From Candidatus Iainarchaeum sp. (lineage in GTDB: Archaea; Iainarchaeota; Iainarchaeia; Iainarchaeales; GCA-2688035): 11,047 bases of DNA. The number at the start of each line of letters is the position of its first letter. Position 1 is the stretch's first letter. The notes under the pieces were generated by a model. The model ran no database searches, was not told the DNA's origin, and worked only from the letters and a program-made list of their open reading frames with translations. Both the position numbers and the translations under genes were made by a program. Location: assembly GCA_017610245.1 (NCBI GenBank), contig JAFCCK010000021.1, positions 1 to 11,047 on the forward strand, written 5' to 3'. Shown in pieces: positions 10,423 through 11,047 of the stretch.

Positions 10423-11047
10423 CTATTTTTCCTCCAGAGGCATTTTCGCAAGGGCTTTTCCGTTGAATACTGGGCCATCAATGCAAACGTATTTCCCGGC
10501 AATATTGCAGTGAGCGCACTTTCCAACGCCGCAGTGCATTAACCTTTCAAGGGAAGCGTAAATCTGTTCATCCTTAAAGCCCTTTTTCTTTAATCCCTCT
10601 ATTGCAAAGTGAATCATTATTGGCGGACCAACAATGCATGCAATGCTGTTCTCTGCCGAAAGTGGTGTTTTATCAAAGAGCTTTGTTACAACACCGCAAT
10701 GACCTTTCCATTGGGGAGGGCATTCATCAACTGTTAGAAGAACTTTAAAGTTCTTCACTTTCTCCCATTTATTTAAATCATCCTGAAACAGTATATGCTC
10801 TGGGCTTTTGCATCCATAGAAAAGTGTCAAGTTGCCGAATTCCTGCCTCCTTCCAACTATCGCATGCACTACTGCCCTCAATGGAGCCATTCCACAGCCG
10901 CCCGAAACAAAAACTATGTTCTTTTTTCTGAATCTTGGAATTGGAAACGATTTTCCAAACGGGCCTCTCAAACCGATTTTATCGCCCTTTTTCAATTGAT
11001 GCATCGCATGGCTAATGTTTCCAATATCCACTATGCTTAACTGCAAT
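10423..11047 (-). CDS. hydG: [NiFe] hydrogenase gamma (FAD/NAD(P)-binding) subunit, partial
   Basis: The C-terminal 207 residues of a ferredoxin-NADP reductase-like diaphorase subunit; the N-terminus lies beyond the right edge. Numbering from the edge: RGPFG (27-31) belongs to the flavin-binding domain, GGCGMAPLR (49-57) to the nucleotide-binding site, VGPPIMI (139-145) to the second nucleotide loop, and Cys172, Cys177, Cys180, Cys188 are the ligands of the C-terminal [2Fe-2S]-type cluster, the layout of Pyrococcus HydG and of dihydroorotate dehydrogenase electron-transfer subunits. The next genes being hydD and hydA rules out the pyrimidine-pathway paralogue. It exchanges electrons with NAD(P)H. 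The hydB (beta, Fe-S) gene should precede it outside the window. Stop TAG lies one base before the hydD ATG. Confidence 0.93.
   Translation of the reverse strand, partial: LQLSIVDIGNISHAMHQLKKGDKIGLRGPFGKSFPIPRFRKKNIVFVSGGCGMAPLRAVVHAIVGRRQEFGNLTLFYGCKSPEHILFQDDLNKWEKVKNFKVLLTVDECPPQWKGHCGVVTKLFDKTPLSAENSIACIVGPPIMIHFAIEGLKKKGFKDEQIYASLERLMHCGVGKCAHCNIAGKYVCIDGPVFNGKALAKMPLEEK

Noticed and set aside
10422..10526. N-terminal extension of hydD from an ATG at 10526
   Set aside because: The extra 35 residues overlap hydG and do not resemble a small-subunit N-terminus. ATG 10421 has a GGAGG site and starts directly before the CCEGC motif.
1..11047. CRISPR arrays, insertion sequences, rRNA or tRNA genes
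   Set aside because: I saw no regularly spaced repeats, transposase motifs, terminal inverted repeats, or rRNA/tRNA signatures on either strand.

Overview
The window comes from an archaeon. It encodes archaeal 4-demethylwyosine synthase (Taw1), a geranylgeranyl reductase for saturating archaeal lipids, a soluble group 3b-type [NiFe] hydrogenase with Pyrococcus-like gene order, an archaeal RqcH-type NFACT protein, TATA boxes about 27 bp upstream of apparently leaderless genes, and Shine-Dalgarno sites of the GGAGGTG/GTGAT type. The compact layout, the single-copy style genes and a soluble hydrogenase would fit a DPANN-type archaeon such as Diapherotrites, but the lineage is inference only. TAG ends 9 of the 19 coding regions, so it is an ordinary stop codon here.

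Layout, left to right. (1) Positions 1-1272: the tail of an unidentified plus-strand gene, then convergent to it a minus-strand pair, taw1 followed by a small membrane-anchored protein. (2) 1395-2811: a PRC-barrel protein, with a NFACT/RqcH-like protein on the opposite strand that lacks the usual C-terminal NFACT-R domain. (3) 2888-3884: the most unusual part. A small protein built from two copies of a 46-residue helix-turn-helix-like repeat is followed, in the same frame and separated by one amber codon, by a protein resembling bacterial sigma-70 regions 2 and 3. Next comes a TATA box placed 26 bp before a sequence that folds into a long nested hairpin, a candidate small RNA. (4) 3885-5805, minus strand: a tightly overlapped operon of a 2x[4Fe-4S] ferredoxin (58 aa), two tandem paralogous small basic proteins of unknown function, and geranylgeranyl reductase. 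(5) 5856-6392, plus strand: an undersized, divergent HypC chaperone and a very basic unknown protein. (6) 6389-7997, minus: a DMT/EamA transporter and a protein of a family I associate with [NiFe] hydrogenase loci (DUF6390-like). (7) 8037-11047: a hydrogenase maturation endopeptidase convergent with the hydrogenase genes hydG (partial), hydD and hydA; hydB would be expected just beyond the right edge.

Together, the right half is a hydrogenase island: the structural subunits, the Fe(CN)2CO chaperone HypC, the C-terminal processing protease and the DUF6390-like protein. The centre pairs a ferredoxin with the lipid-saturating reductase it probably feeds with electrons. The leads I consider most novel are the sigma-like/tandem-HTH pair with its neighbouring structured RNA, the paralogous basic pair inside the lipid-reductase operon, the HypC lacking normally conserved residues, and the NFACT protein without NFACT-R.
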